From NCBI GenBank assembly GCA_963802765.1, contig CAWDJZ010000006.1, forward strand, positions 186,001 to 250,000: DNA of 64,000 nucleotides, in the 5' to 3' direction. Below, piece after piece: positions 16,421-24,385 of the stretch; within the stretch, counting starts at the first letter, position 1; every line of letters begins with the position of its first letter. The notes beneath the pieces are model-generated. The model was not told the origin of the DNA. It did no database searches and saw only the letters and a program-made list of their open reading frames with translations. The stretch comes from Gaiellasilicea sp963802765. GTDB taxonomy: Bacteria > Actinomycetota > Thermoleophilia > Gaiellales > Gaiellaceae. The translations under genes and the position numbers were made by a program.

Positions 16421-16444
16421 GCCGAGTACCATGTCCGGCGCCGT

Positions 16445-16520
16445 GCCGGAGTAGCTCAGTTGGTAGAGCAACTGATTTGTAATCAGTGGGCCGTGGGTTC
16501 GAGTCCCGCCTCCGGCTCCA
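16445..16520 (+). tRNA. tRNA-Thr (anticodon TGT)
   Basis: Complete cloverleaf: acceptor GCCGGAG/CTCCGGC, D-arm GCTCAGTTGGTAGAGC, anticodon stem ACTGA/TCAGT with loop TTTGTAA (anticodon TGT), T-arm GTGGG-TTCGAGT-CCCGC. The CCA end is encoded (to 16520). It lies 24 nt after the sigma gene and is followed by a strong terminator. Confidence 0.97.
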
Positions 16521-16529
16521 GAAACGGTT

Positions 16530-16564
16530 GAAGCCCCGGTCCCCTCTAGGGGGGCCGGGGCTTC
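16530..16564 (+). terminator. Terminator after tRNA-Thr
   Basis: 10-bp perfect outer stem (GAAGCCCCGG / CCGGGGCTTC) plus inner CCCC/GGGG pairing, starting 10 nt after the tRNA and ending 19 nt before the stop of the converging MMPL gene. Probably bidirectional. Confidence 0.8.
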
Positions 16565-16583
16565 GGTCGTGCAGGAGGTTCGG

Positions 16584-18800
16584 TTACGCGGGTTCGGGAA
16601 CCGCGACCACTTCGGGCGCCCGCTCGTGCTCGAGGCGGGGGAGCCACCCGAGCCAGCTCGGCAGGTACCAGTTCTTGTCGCCGAGCAGCTTCATCGTCGC
16701 GGGGAGGAGCACCGCGCGGATCAGCGTCGCGTCGATCAGGATCGCGGCGGCGAGCCCGATGCCCATCTCCTTCATGTCGATCACCGGCAGCAGGGCGAAC
16801 ACCGAGAAGGTGCCGACCATGACGACGGCTGCGCTGGTGACGACACCTGCCGTGGACTTGATCCCGTGGGCGACGGCCTCGTCGTTCGAGAGACCGCGGT
16901 CATAGGCCTCGCGGACGCGGCTCAGGACGAAGACGTGGTAGTCCATCGAGAGCCCGAACAGGATCACGAACAGGAACATCGGCAACCAGGGCGTGATGCC
17001 GCCGTTCGACTGGAAGTCGAGCAGGCTCTCGCCCCAGCCCCACTGGAAGACGGCGACGAGGATGCCGTACGCCGCTCCGACGGAGAGGAGGTTGAGCAGG
17101 ATCGCCTTCAGGGCGACGACGATCGAGCGGAACGAGACCAGCATGATCAGGAAGGCGAACAGGAGCACGAAGCCGAAGACGAGCGGCGCGGTCGTCGCCA
17201 TCTTCGACTCCCAGTCCTTGTCCAGCGCGGTCGTGCCGGTGACGGCGTACTCGACGCCCTCGACCTCGCCGAGCGTGCTCGGCAGCAGGTCATCGCGCAG
17301 CGTCGCCAGGGCGGTCTGCGAGGCCGCGTCCGTGCTCGTGCCCGCGAGCGGGATCGAGAGCTGGGCGACCGTGCTGTCACGGCTGGCCTCGAGCTCGATC
17401 GGGCCCTTCATCTGGCCGGAGGCGAGCGCGTCCTTCTTCAGCTGGACGATCGCGTCCTGCACGGCGGGGGTGCGGACGTCGTCGGCCTGGATCGCGACGA
17501 TCGCTGGGTCGTTGCCGCCCGGGAAGGCCGCGTCGAACTTCTTCAGCGGCTCGATCTCCGGGATCGAGATGTCGTCCACGCCCGTCGTGGCGGTGTTCAA
17601 GGACAACGCGGGGACGGCCAGCGCGACCAGCACGGCGCCTGCGGCGATCGCCGAGAAGACCGGGCGCCGGAGGACGCGGTCGAGGATTGCGCCCCAGAAG
17701 CGGCTCTCGCCGTCCTTGCTACGGAGCCGGCCCAGGAACGGGATGCGACCCCTCTCGACCTTGTCTCCGAGCCTGCCGAGCAGGGCGGGCAGCACCGTGA
17801 GTGAGCCGAGCATGGCGACGGCCACGACCATCATCGTGCCGATCGAGAAGGACATGAACGTCTTGTCGCCGGAGAGGAACATGCCGGCCATCGCGACCAG
17901 GACCGTGATGCCCGAGATCAGGACGGCACGGCCGGAGGTGGCTGCGGCGGCTTCGAGGGCGGCGTGCTCACTGCGTCCTGCCGCACGCTCCTCGCGCTCA
18001 CGGCGGAGGTAGAAGAGCGAGTAGTCGATTCCGACGGCGAGGCCGATCAGCAGGATCACCTCGCCGATCTGCTCGTCGACAGGGATGAACTGGCTCGGCA
18101 GGGCGATCAGGCTCGTCGTCGCCATGACTGCGGTGATTGCCAGCAGCAGCGGGATCAAGGCGGCGACGGCGGAGCCGAACACGAACAACAGGATCACGAG
18201 CGTCAGCGGGATCGCGACCATCCCGGCTGTCTTCAGCATGTCGTTGAAGGCCGCGTCGGTCGCCTTGGTGGTCGTGACGCTGCCGAGCTGGTTGACCTCG
18301 AAGCCCGGGTGCTTCGCCGCGGTCTTGTTCACGGCGGCCTCGAGCTTGTCGATGTAGAGCGAGGCCTCTTCGTACGTGCCGACCGGCTGGTACTGCACCA
18401 TCGCCGAGCGGCGGTCATCGGAGACGAGGTCGGCGTGCCCGACCTCGAGAGGCGTGTCGATCTTCCGGGCCTGCGGGAAGCCGTCGACGGTCTTGGCGAC
18501 ATCCTCGATCACGGCCTTGAAAGCCGGATCGTCGGCCTTCAGGGTCTTCGACTGGATCAGGACGATCTCGCCCTGCTCGTCGGCGGCCTCGGGGAAGCCG
18601 GCCTCGATCATCTTGGTCGCGGTAGCGGCCTCGCCGACAGCGAGGTCGTCGTCCTCGAGGTACTTCGTGCCGACCGCGCCGCCGATGTAGACGGACGCAA
18701 TCACGAACGCGAGCCAGCCGAAGACCGCGGTCTTCCAGTGGTTCGCGCTCCACCGGCCCATGCGGGCGGCGATGTTGGTGCTCTGCTTCAGTGGTGACAT
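16584..18800 (-). CDS. MMPL-family RND transporter
   Basis: 738 residues; the ATG at 18800 has AAAGGA 9 nt upstream. Two repeats of one N-terminal helix, an extracellular loop and a five-helix MMPL bundle. The first bundle has LLIGLAVGIDYSLFYLRREREE (residues ~225-246), the second FVILFGLSMDYHVFVLSRVREAYD (~620-645). These GxxxDY(S/H) segments carry the proton-relay Asp-Tyr pairs of MmpL proteins. Such transporters export lipids, lipopeptides or hydrophobic compounds; the substrate cannot be inferred. It is monocistronic, with a ~210-bp upstream gap that holds a 40-nt element also found upstream of the small gene at 21392, suggesting shared control. Confidence 0.9.
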   Translation of the reverse strand: MSPLKQSTNIAARMGRWSANHWKTAVFGWLAFVIASVYIGGAVGTKYLEDDDLAVGEAATATKMIEAGFPEAADEQGEIVLIQSKTLKADDPAFKAVIEDVAKTVDGFPQARKIDTPLEVGHADLVSDDRRSAMVQYQPVGTYEEASLYIDKLEAAVNKTAAKHPGFEVNQLGSVTTTKATDAAFNDMLKTAGMVAIPLTLVILLFVFGSAVAALIPLLLAITAVMATTSLIALPSQFIPVDEQIGEVILLIGLAVGIDYSLFYLRREREERAAGRSEHAALEAAAATSGRAVLISGITVLVAMAGMFLSGDKTFMSFSIGTMMVVAVAMLGSLTVLPALLGRLGDKVERGRIPFLGRLRSKDGESRFWGAILDRVLRRPVFSAIAAGAVLVALAVPALSLNTATTGVDDISIPEIEPLKKFDAAFPGGNDPAIVAIQADDVRTPAVQDAIVQLKKDALASGQMKGPIELEASRDSTVAQLSIPLAGTSTDAASQTALATLRDDLLPSTLGEVEGVEYAVTGTTALDKDWESKMATTAPLVFGFVLLFAFLIMLVSFRSIVVALKAILLNLLSVGAAYGILVAVFQWGWGESLLDFQSNGGITPWLPMFLFVILFGLSMDYHVFVLSRVREAYDRGLSNDEAVAHGIKSTAGVVTSAAVVMVGTFSVFALLPVIDMKEMGIGLAAAILIDATLIRAVLLPATMKLLGDKNWYLPSWLGWLPRLEHERAPEVVAVPEPA

Positions 18801-18876
18801 GTGGGGGGGTCCTTTCGGGCCGTCTGGGGGTACGGAGTTGGACAGCTCCAGCCTCCTCGATCGCGACCGCGGGCGA

Positions 18877-18916
18877 AATGCGGCGTCCAGGTGTCCAGAG
18901 GTACGGGGTGCCTCAC
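18877..18916 (-). promoter_or_regulatory. Shared 40-nt upstream element, copy 1
   Basis: Aligns without gaps to 21451-21490 at 31 of 40 positions. The core, on the coding strand of the genes, is CCCGTACCTC-N-GGACAC-N-TG followed by CCGCAT. Copy 1 lies 77 nt before the MMPL start, copy 2 59 nt before the small protein start, both in the same orientation. Likely an operator or promoter; the binding protein is unknown. Confidence 0.4.
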
Positions 18917-18963
18917 CGGCGTGGTGGGGGCTGGCCCCGCCCTCGAGAGGCGCCGGCAACACG

Positions 18964-18991
18964 AAGCCCCGCCTGCCTCGAGGCGGGGCTT
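18964..18991 (-). terminator. Terminator downstream of the PAP2 gene
   Basis: Perfect 10-bp stem AAGCCCCGCC/GGCGGGGCTT with an 8-nt loop, 23 nt after the PAP2-family stop codon on the minus strand. Confidence 0.7.
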
Positions 18992-19014
18992 TCGGTCTTC
19001 CGGAGGAGGAAGCT

Positions 19015-19803
19015 CTAGGCCGCTTCGGCCAGGTCGTGCGGCGAGCGGATCCGCTGCGACGCGTGCAGTTGCACGACCTCGGCGCTCGGGGCGGGAGCCG
19101 AGAGGCGCCAGGCGACGAGCCAGCCTGCCGCGACGACGACGGCACCCATCGCGGCGTCGAAGAAGAAGTGGTTGCCTGTCGCGACGATGATCAGCAGCAT
19201 CGCGGCCGGATAGAGCGCGCCGGCGATCCGGTAGGAGCGGCGCGAGGCGAGCTGCGCGAGGGCGACTCCCACGATCAGCGCGTAGCCGAAGTGGAGGCTC
19301 GGGACGGCCGCGATCGGGTTGTAGAAGCTGCCGAGCAGGTCGGAGCTGAGATCGAGCCCGGTGTGGCTCGTGACCGTGTCCGCGAAGCCCATGTTCGCGA
19401 GCCGCGGCGGTGCCGCCGGGTACAGGACGTAGCCGACGAGCGCGAGCGCCGTGCTCACGATCAGTGTCGTGCGGAGGAACGGGAACGCGTGCGGGCGGCG
19501 GCGGTGGACCCAGATGAGCACGGCCGCGGTGCCCGCGAAATGGAGGGCGACGTAGAGGAAGCCGAGCAGCGCAGGGACGCCCGGCAGCGCGCCTGCGAGA
19601 TTCTGCACGTCGCGCTCGACGAAGAGACTGAGGTGGCGCTCGAGCTCGACGATGTCTGCCGTGTGCGCGCGGGCCGCCGCCCAGTCCTCGCCGCCGAAGC
19701 CGCGGACGAGCTCGTACGCGCCGTACAGGACGGCCAGCGCTGCGAGCTCGACGCGACCCGGATAGGGCCGGTCTGCGATTCTGCGGAAGCGATCGAAGGT
19801 CAT
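19015..19803 (-). CDS. PAP2-superfamily integral membrane phosphatase/transferase (Aur1/inositol-phosphoceramide synthase-like)
   Basis: 262 residues with about six membrane helices. The PAP2 catalytic motifs are recognisable in their Aur1-like form: LYPAAPPRLANMGF (where PPRL replaces the first phosphatase motif), NPIAAVPSLHFGYAL (C2, PSLH) and ATGNHFFFDAAMGA (C3, H-x3-D). These residues hydrolyse or transfer phospho-head groups from lipids at the outer membrane face. Actinobacterial relatives are annotated as inositol phosphorylceramide synthase-like or phosphatidic acid phosphatases; the substrate cannot be chosen. Upstream GAGAGT 8 nt before the ATG resembles the leaderless -10 pattern. 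A terminator hairpin follows. Confidence 0.82.
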   Translation of the reverse strand: MTFDRFRRIADRPYPGRVELAALAVLYGAYELVRGFGGEDWAAARAHTADIVELERHLSLFVERDVQNLAGALPGVPALLGFLYVALHFAGTAAVLIWVHRRRPHAFPFLRTTLIVSTALALVGYVLYPAAPPRLANMGFADTVTSHTGLDLSSDLLGSFYNPIAAVPSLHFGYALIVGVALAQLASRRSYRIAGALYPAAMLLIIVATGNHFFFDAAMGAVVVAAGWLVAWRLSAPAPSAEVVQLHASQRIRSPHDLAEAA

Positions 19804-19906
19804 GTCCGCAGACTCTCAGCACGCCTCGTTTCGGGCCATGGGGCGAGCCAGCGTTTCGAAGTGCGGCTAGCCGTACTGCCCAGCTTCGGCAGTCGCAGCT
19901 ACGGCG

Positions 19907-21103
19907 TTAGCTGCGCAGCAGCGCGAGCACCGCGAGCACCCTGCGGTGGTCCTCCGCGGTGGCGGGCAGGCGCAGCTTCACGAAGATGCTCGTCACGTGT
20001 TTCTCCACCGCTCGCAGCGTGACGAAGAGGCGCTCGGCGATCGCCTGGTTGGAGCGTCCCTCGGCCATCAGCTCGAGCACCTCGCGCTCGCGCGGCGAGA
20101 GATCGTCGACCGGGTCGTCGCGTCGGTGACGACCGACGAGCTCGCTGACCACGGTCGGGTCGAGCGCAGAGCCCCCCTCCGCGACGCGACGCACTGCGGC
20201 TGCGAACTCGTCGATGTCGGCGACCCGGTCCTTGAGCAGGTAGCCGACGCTCTCGGCGCTGTCGGAAAGGAGCTCCATCGCGTAGACGGGCTCGACGAAC
20301 TGCGAGAGCACGAGCACGCCGGTCTCCGGATGCCGCTCGCGGATCTCCTTGGCCGCCCGCAGGCCCTCGTCGGTCTGCGTGGGCGGCATACGGATGTCCA
20401 CGACCGCGACGTCTGGCTGGTGCATCGCGACGTGGCGAAGCAGGTCCTCCGCGTTCCCCGACTGCGCGACGACGTCGAAACCGGCCTCCTGGAGCAGCCG
20501 GGCGATTCCCTCGCGCAGCAGCACCGAGTCGTCCGCAAGCACGACGCGCACCGGTGTGGCGCCCGGCCGGGCCCGAAGCGGGGGAAAGTCTCCACCCAAT
20601 CCGGGCTCGTCGAGCTGGTAGATGCGCTCCGGCTCGGGCAGGTCGGGCAGCAGCCAGAGGCCAAGGTCCCGGAGGGCGCGACCCGGCATGAGCACGGTTG
20701 CGGCCGACTCGGACGTGATGATCTGGCCGCCGTGGCCGGCCGAGGCGATCCGGTAGGCGCGGTGCACGTCGACGCCCACGTAACCGTCGTCTCCCAAAGC
20801 CGCCGTGCCGGTGTGGATGCCGATCCGGACGCGCACGGGCGCCGGCCAGTGGTGACCGGTCAGCAGCCGCTGCGCGTCGCACGCGGCGGAGGCGGCCTCC
20901 TCCGTCGAGGCGAAGACGGCGAAGAGCTCGTCGCCGCGCGAGTCGACCTCGTGCCCGCTCGCGCCGGACAACGCCTCTCGCAGCAGCCGCCTGATGTCAC
21001 CGAGGACCGGCTGCCACTCGGCGCCCAGCTCGCGGGCAAGCCGCGTCGAGCCTTCGACGTCGGCGAACAGGAATGTGACGGTGCCCGTCGGGAGCGAGCT
21101 CAC
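19907..21103 (-). CDS. Fusion: class III nucleotide cyclase domain + receiver + LuxR-type HTH response regulator
   Basis: 398 residues from GTG 21103. Residues ~7-175: class III cyclase homology domain with first metal Asp15 (FLFADVEGST) and second metal Asp58 (SRGDELF). The purine-selecting Lys position is Asp54, and the catalytic Asn in the usual V-N-x-A-x-R is His (VDVHRAYRI), so activity is uncertain. Residues ~190-305: a receiver with acidic pocket LADDS, phospho-acceptor AVVDIRMPP, and YLLKD Lys. Residues ~335-395: LuxR/NarL HTH (LSPREREVLELMAEG, SNQAIAERL, VEKHVTSIFVKL). It would link a nucleotide signal to phospho-dependent transcription control. The kinase partner may be the PAS histidine kinase encoded one gene upstream. 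TAGACT lies 6 nt before the start. Confidence 0.88.
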   Translation of the reverse strand: MSSLPTGTVTFLFADVEGSTRLARELGAEWQPVLGDIRRLLREALSGASGHEVDSRGDELFAVFASTEEAASAACDAQRLLTGHHWPAPVRVRIGIHTGTAALGDDGYVGVDVHRAYRIASAGHGGQIITSESAATVLMPGRALRDLGLWLLPDLPEPERIYQLDEPGLGGDFPPLRARPGATPVRVVLADDSVLLREGIARLLQEAGFDVVAQSGNAEDLLRHVAMHQPDVAVVDIRMPPTQTDEGLRAAKEIRERHPETGVLVLSQFVEPVYAMELLSDSAESVGYLLKDRVADIDEFAAAVRRVAEGGSALDPTVVSELVGRHRRDDPVDDLSPREREVLELMAEGRSNQAIAERLFVTLRAVEKHVTSIFVKLRLPATAEDHRRVLAVLALLRS

Positions 21104-21109
21104 TCCCAG

Positions 21110-21115
21110 AGTCTA
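21110..21115 (-). promoter_or_regulatory. -10-like TAGACT for the leaderless cyclase-response-regulator gene
   Basis: On the minus strand TAGACT ends 6 nt before the GTG at 21103, with no SD. This supports GTG 21103 as the true start. Confidence 0.5.
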
Positions 21116-21164
21116 GGAGGGTTTGGCGGACCCTTGCGCGGTGTTCGCCAATCCCTCCTCGTCG

Positions 21165-21392
21165 CTACGCTGCGACGTCCAGGAGCTCCGGGCTGCGGCG
21201 GGCCGCATATGCGAACGGGTGGTAGAAGGCCTCGAGTGCGTCCGAGCGCTCGACGGAGAGATCGAACGACGCGTCGCTGGCCAGGTGCAGCACCTCGACC
21301 GAGACGGTGTCGTCGGCGGGCGTCCACCAGAGAGTGACGTTGATTCCGTCGTTCCGGCGGCTTGCGAGATCGATTTTGTGGGGGGCGTTCAT
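21165..21392 (-). CDS. Small conserved-looking protein of unknown function (75 aa)
   Basis: The start at 21392 has an excellent AGGAGCC SD 5 nt upstream. The product begins MNAPHKIDLASRRNDGINVT, is Asp-rich, lacks a signal peptide, and has beta-strand-like alternation (NVTLWWTPADDTVSVEVLHL) followed by ALEAFYHPFAYAARRSPELL, a helical C terminus. I do not recognise the family. It lies between the cyclase-RR gene and the PAS histidine kinase, with its own upstream region containing copy 2 of the 40-nt element shared with the MMPL gene. Confidence 0.7.
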   Translation of the reverse strand: MNAPHKIDLASRRNDGINVTLWWTPADDTVSVEVLHLASDASFDLSVERSDALEAFYHPFAYAARRSPELLDVAA

Positions 21393-21450
21393 TTCGGCTC
21401 CTTGTCGTGTCTGCGGTGCCCGCACGATCCCACCTGGAGCCGCTCGCGCC

Positions 21451-21490
21451 GATGCGGAGGGCACGTGTCCGGAGGTACGGGCTGCCCTAC
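21451..21490 (-). promoter_or_regulatory. Shared 40-nt upstream element, copy 2
   Basis: Ungapped match (31 of 40) to 18877-18916 in the same orientation relative to the downstream gene. It overlaps the stop codon of the histidine kinase gene (21487-21489). Confidence 0.4.
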
Positions 21491-23958
21491 TCCTGAGAGG
21501 CGGGCTGCAGCGGGATCTCGGCCGTCACGCGGGTGCCGCCGCCGGCCGGGCTCTCGATCCAGAGCGTGCCGCCGAGCGCCTCGACCCGGTCCGTCAGGCC
21601 ACGCAGCCCCGAGCCCGCGCCGGGATCCGCCCCGCCGACCCCGTCGTCGCCGACCTCGACCCGCGCCCGGCCGTCCTCGCGGCTCACACGCACCGTCGCG
21701 CCGCTCGCGCCCGCGTACTTCGCGACATTGGCCAGCGCCTCGGCGATCACGTAGTACGCAGCCGCCTCGACCGGCCGGGGGAGCTCCTCGTCGGGCGTCT
21801 CGATCTCGATCGGGATCGGCGAGCGCGAGGCGAGCGCCTCGAGCGCCGCCGGGAGGCCGCGGTCGGTGAGCACCGCCGGGTGAATCCCGCGGGCGAGCTC
21901 GCGCAGCTCGTCGAGCGCCGCGGCGAGCTCGTCGCGGGCCGAGTCGAGGACCCTGGCCGCGGTCTCGGGATCGGAGTCGAGCTTCGCCTGCGCGAGCCGG
22001 AGCGAGAGCGACAGCGCGACGAGGCGCTGCTGGGCGCCGTCGTGGAGGTTCCGCTCGAGGCGGCGCCGTGCCTCGTCGCCTGCCTCGACGATCCGTGCCC
22101 GTGAGGCCCGGATCTCCTCCTCCTGACGGCGCCGGAGCGTGACGTCGGCGAACATCACCATGTGGCCGACGACGTTCCCAGAGGTGTCCTTGAGCGGCGC
22201 CGCCGAGGCCTCGACCACGATCTTCGCCCCGTCCTTGCGCGTGCGCACGGTCTCGACGTTGTTGTAGATCTCGCCGCTACGAACCCGCCGGAAGAGCTCC
22301 GCGAGCTCCCCCGCCCGCTCACGGGGAATGTGCCTGGGCTTGCCTCCGACGATCTCGGCGGCGCTCCAGCCGAACATGTGCTCTGCGGCCGGGTTCCAGC
22401 GCGTGATCGTGTCGTCGAGTGCGTACTCGGCGATCGCCACCGGTGAGGCCTCGATCACCGCCTCGAGCCGCTGCTGGCTGGCCTGCAGCTGCTTGTGCTG
22501 GAGCTGGCGCTCGGTGACGTCGAGGCCGCCGCAGACCACATTCCGCACGTTTCCCTGGTCGTCGTAGAGGGGGGCCGTCGACCAGGCGATCGTCAGTTCC
22601 TGCCCGGCCCGGTTGACGAACGTGTGCTCGAAGCCGGCCTTCTTGTGGAAGGGCGCAGCCTCCTCGAAGCGCATTCTCGAGCCCTCCCGCTCCTCCGACG
22701 AGACGAAGACGTCCCAGAACGGCTGCCAGCGAACCTGCTCCTCGTCGTCGTAGCCACTGGCCACGAGTGAGGCCTCGTTCAGGTTCACGATCCTGCCTTC
22801 GCGGTCGAGCGAGCACAGTAGGGACGGCGAGGCGTTGACAATCGTCTCGAGGAACTCGATCTGGGCCCGCAGCTTCGCCTGCAGACGCTCGTTGTCGAGC
22901 CAGAGCCCCGCCGCGGCGGCGGTCGCGTCGACGAGCTCCGGCTCGTCGGCGAGGAGCGGGTCGTGGAGCAGCGCCGCGGTCGGGCGGCCCCCGTGCTCGA
23001 CGAGGGTGACGTGGCGGTTGCCGTCTCCCTCTGCGAGGGGTTTGCCGTCGGCCGAGACGTAGCGGCCGGACTCGGGCAGCCAGTAGGCGATGTCGAGCGT
23101 CGGGTCGCGCAACGTCCGGGCGAGCGCGTCCCGGATCGGCGTGCCGTGGTTGAGCTCGAGCAGCAGGTCGGCGACGCCCGAGCGGGCGAGACGACTCTTG
23201 AGAATGCCGGCGAGGAACGAGAATGGCACCGCTGCGAGCATCGCCAGAGCCATCAGCTCGATCGGCCTGCCCGTGCGCTGCGAGAACTCGGACACGCCGA
23301 GCGCGACGAGCAACAGGACGAGGGTGAGTGCACTCGTCGCGTACACCGGTCCGAGCGAGCGCCGCAGAGTGGGACTCGCGCGGCGCCACCGCTGTGCGAG
23401 AGCGAAGAGCACGACGAGGACGACGCTGAGGGCCGCGATGGAGGCGAGCGCCAGGATGACGTCGGCGGCAGTGTCGCTCTGCCAGACGGTGATGGTGCTG
23501 TCCGGGCAAGCCTCGCCGCAGGTCCGGTCCGTGCCTCCGACAAGGAGCAGCGCCACCGCCGGCACGATCAGGTCGAACCAGATCACGATCACGAGCAGCC
23601 GGTAGAAGCGCGATTCGAGCTTCCCGGACGGAAAGGCGAGGAGGAGGTGGCCGAACACGCCGAAGGCGGCGCTGTTGAAGATGAACCCGAGCGTGAAGGT
23701 CCAGGCGTTGTTCGCGGTCGTCAGCGCGCTGAGCAGCCAGAGGGAGCCGGTGGCGACGAGGAGCAGGCCGGTGCGGTTCTCGGGACGGCGCCAGATCGCG
23801 AACAGGCCGCTGAAGGTGAACGAGAGCGTGCCGACCACCGCGATCGAGAGGATCCAGACCTTGTCATCAGTGTGGTTGCTTCTCGAAACCAGCCACACTG
23901 CGCCCGCCGCGCCGAGCAGCGCGACCGCGCCGGCGGCGACGAGGTAGCGGCCTCTCAC
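21487..23958 (-). CDS. Membrane PAS-PAS sensor histidine kinase (NarL-system type, HisKA_3)
   Basis: 823 residues from GTG 23958, which overlaps the stop of the upstream receiver gene. Residues ~1-250: seven to eight membrane helices. Then a short GAF-like segment (RYVSADGKPLAEGDGN), PAS 1 (ETIVNASPSLLCSLDREGRIV, ~370-490) and PAS 2 (LEAVIEASPVAIAEYALDD, ~495-615), each with a PAC tail. The HisKA_3 dimerisation helix with phospho-acceptor His in RRLERNLHDGAQQRLVALS follows, then HATPase_c (EALANVAKYAGAS N-box, VGDDGVGGADPGAGSGLRGL G1/G2). It autophosphorylates in response to an unknown cue and should phosphorylate NarL/LuxR-type regulators. The REC-only gene before it and the cyclase-REC-LuxR gene after it are candidate partners. 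Confidence 0.93.
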   Translation of the reverse strand: MRGRYLVAAGAVALLGAAGAVWLVSRSNHTDDKVWILSIAVVGTLSFTFSGLFAIWRRPENRTGLLLVATGSLWLLSALTTANNAWTFTLGFIFNSAAFGVFGHLLLAFPSGKLESRFYRLLVIVIWFDLIVPAVALLLVGGTDRTCGEACPDSTITVWQSDTAADVILALASIAALSVVLVVLFALAQRWRRASPTLRRSLGPVYATSALTLVLLLVALGVSEFSQRTGRPIELMALAMLAAVPFSFLAGILKSRLARSGVADLLLELNHGTPIRDALARTLRDPTLDIAYWLPESGRYVSADGKPLAEGDGNRHVTLVEHGGRPTAALLHDPLLADEPELVDATAAAAGLWLDNERLQAKLRAQIEFLETIVNASPSLLCSLDREGRIVNLNEASLVASGYDDEEQVRWQPFWDVFVSSEEREGSRMRFEEAAPFHKKAGFEHTFVNRAGQELTIAWSTAPLYDDQGNVRNVVCGGLDVTERQLQHKQLQASQQRLEAVIEASPVAIAEYALDDTITRWNPAAEHMFGWSAAEIVGGKPRHIPRERAGELAELFRRVRSGEIYNNVETVRTRKDGAKIVVEASAAPLKDTSGNVVGHMVMFADVTLRRRQEEEIRASRARIVEAGDEARRRLERNLHDGAQQRLVALSLSLRLAQAKLDSDPETAARVLDSARDELAAALDELRELARGIHPAVLTDRGLPAALEALASRSPIPIEIETPDEELPRPVEAAAYYVIAEALANVAKYAGASGATVRVSREDGRARVEVGDDGVGGADPGAGSGLRGLTDRVEALGGTLWIESPAGGGTRVTAEIPLQPASQE

Positions 23959-24308
23959 CCCAGGATGTCTGTGAGGCTGTCCCCCGAAAGCTCGGCCTTC
24001 GGGATGAAGCCACGGGCGCCGCTCTGCGAGATCATGCAGCCATAGTCGCACGCATCACGGCTCGAGACGAGAACGACGGCCGGTGGGCCGCCGTTCAGCT
24101 GGAGCGTCCGGCAGACAGCGAAGCCGTCCATGTCCGGCAGCTGGACGTCGAGCAGGAGCACGTCCGGATGCAAGGCCCGCACCGCGGCGATCGCCGACTC
24201 TCCGTCCTCCGCCTCGCCAACGACCTCGTAGCCTTCCGACTGAAGGACCGCCTTGGCCGACGCACGGAAGCTCGGGTGGTCGTCGGCGATCACAACGGTC
24301 TTTGGCAT
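23955..24308 (-). CDS. Single-domain response regulator (receiver only)
   Basis: 117 residues from ATG 24308 (ATG 24314, two codons earlier, is also possible). A complete receiver: acidic pocket IADDHPSF, phospho-acceptor Asp in DVLLLDVQLPDMDG, switch Ser in VVLVSSRD, and Lys in GFIPKAEL. No output domain follows; the stop (TGA) overlaps the GTG of the histidine kinase. It may be a phosphate shuttle, sink or competitive partner for the kinase. The upstream region (24309-24385) contains TTGGCC but no clear -10. Confidence 0.88.
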   Translation of the reverse strand: MPKTVVIADDHPSFRASAKAVLQSEGYEVVGEAEDGESAIAAVRALHPDVLLLDVQLPDMDGFAVCRTLQLNGGPPAVVLVSSRDACDYGCMISQSGARGFIPKAELSGDSLTDILG

Positions 24309-24385
24309 GCACATATCGTGGCAGAGCGCGGCCTCGGTTGTAGTGCGGCCAACCACACTCTGCTTCTACCCCTTTTCTTGCGCCT

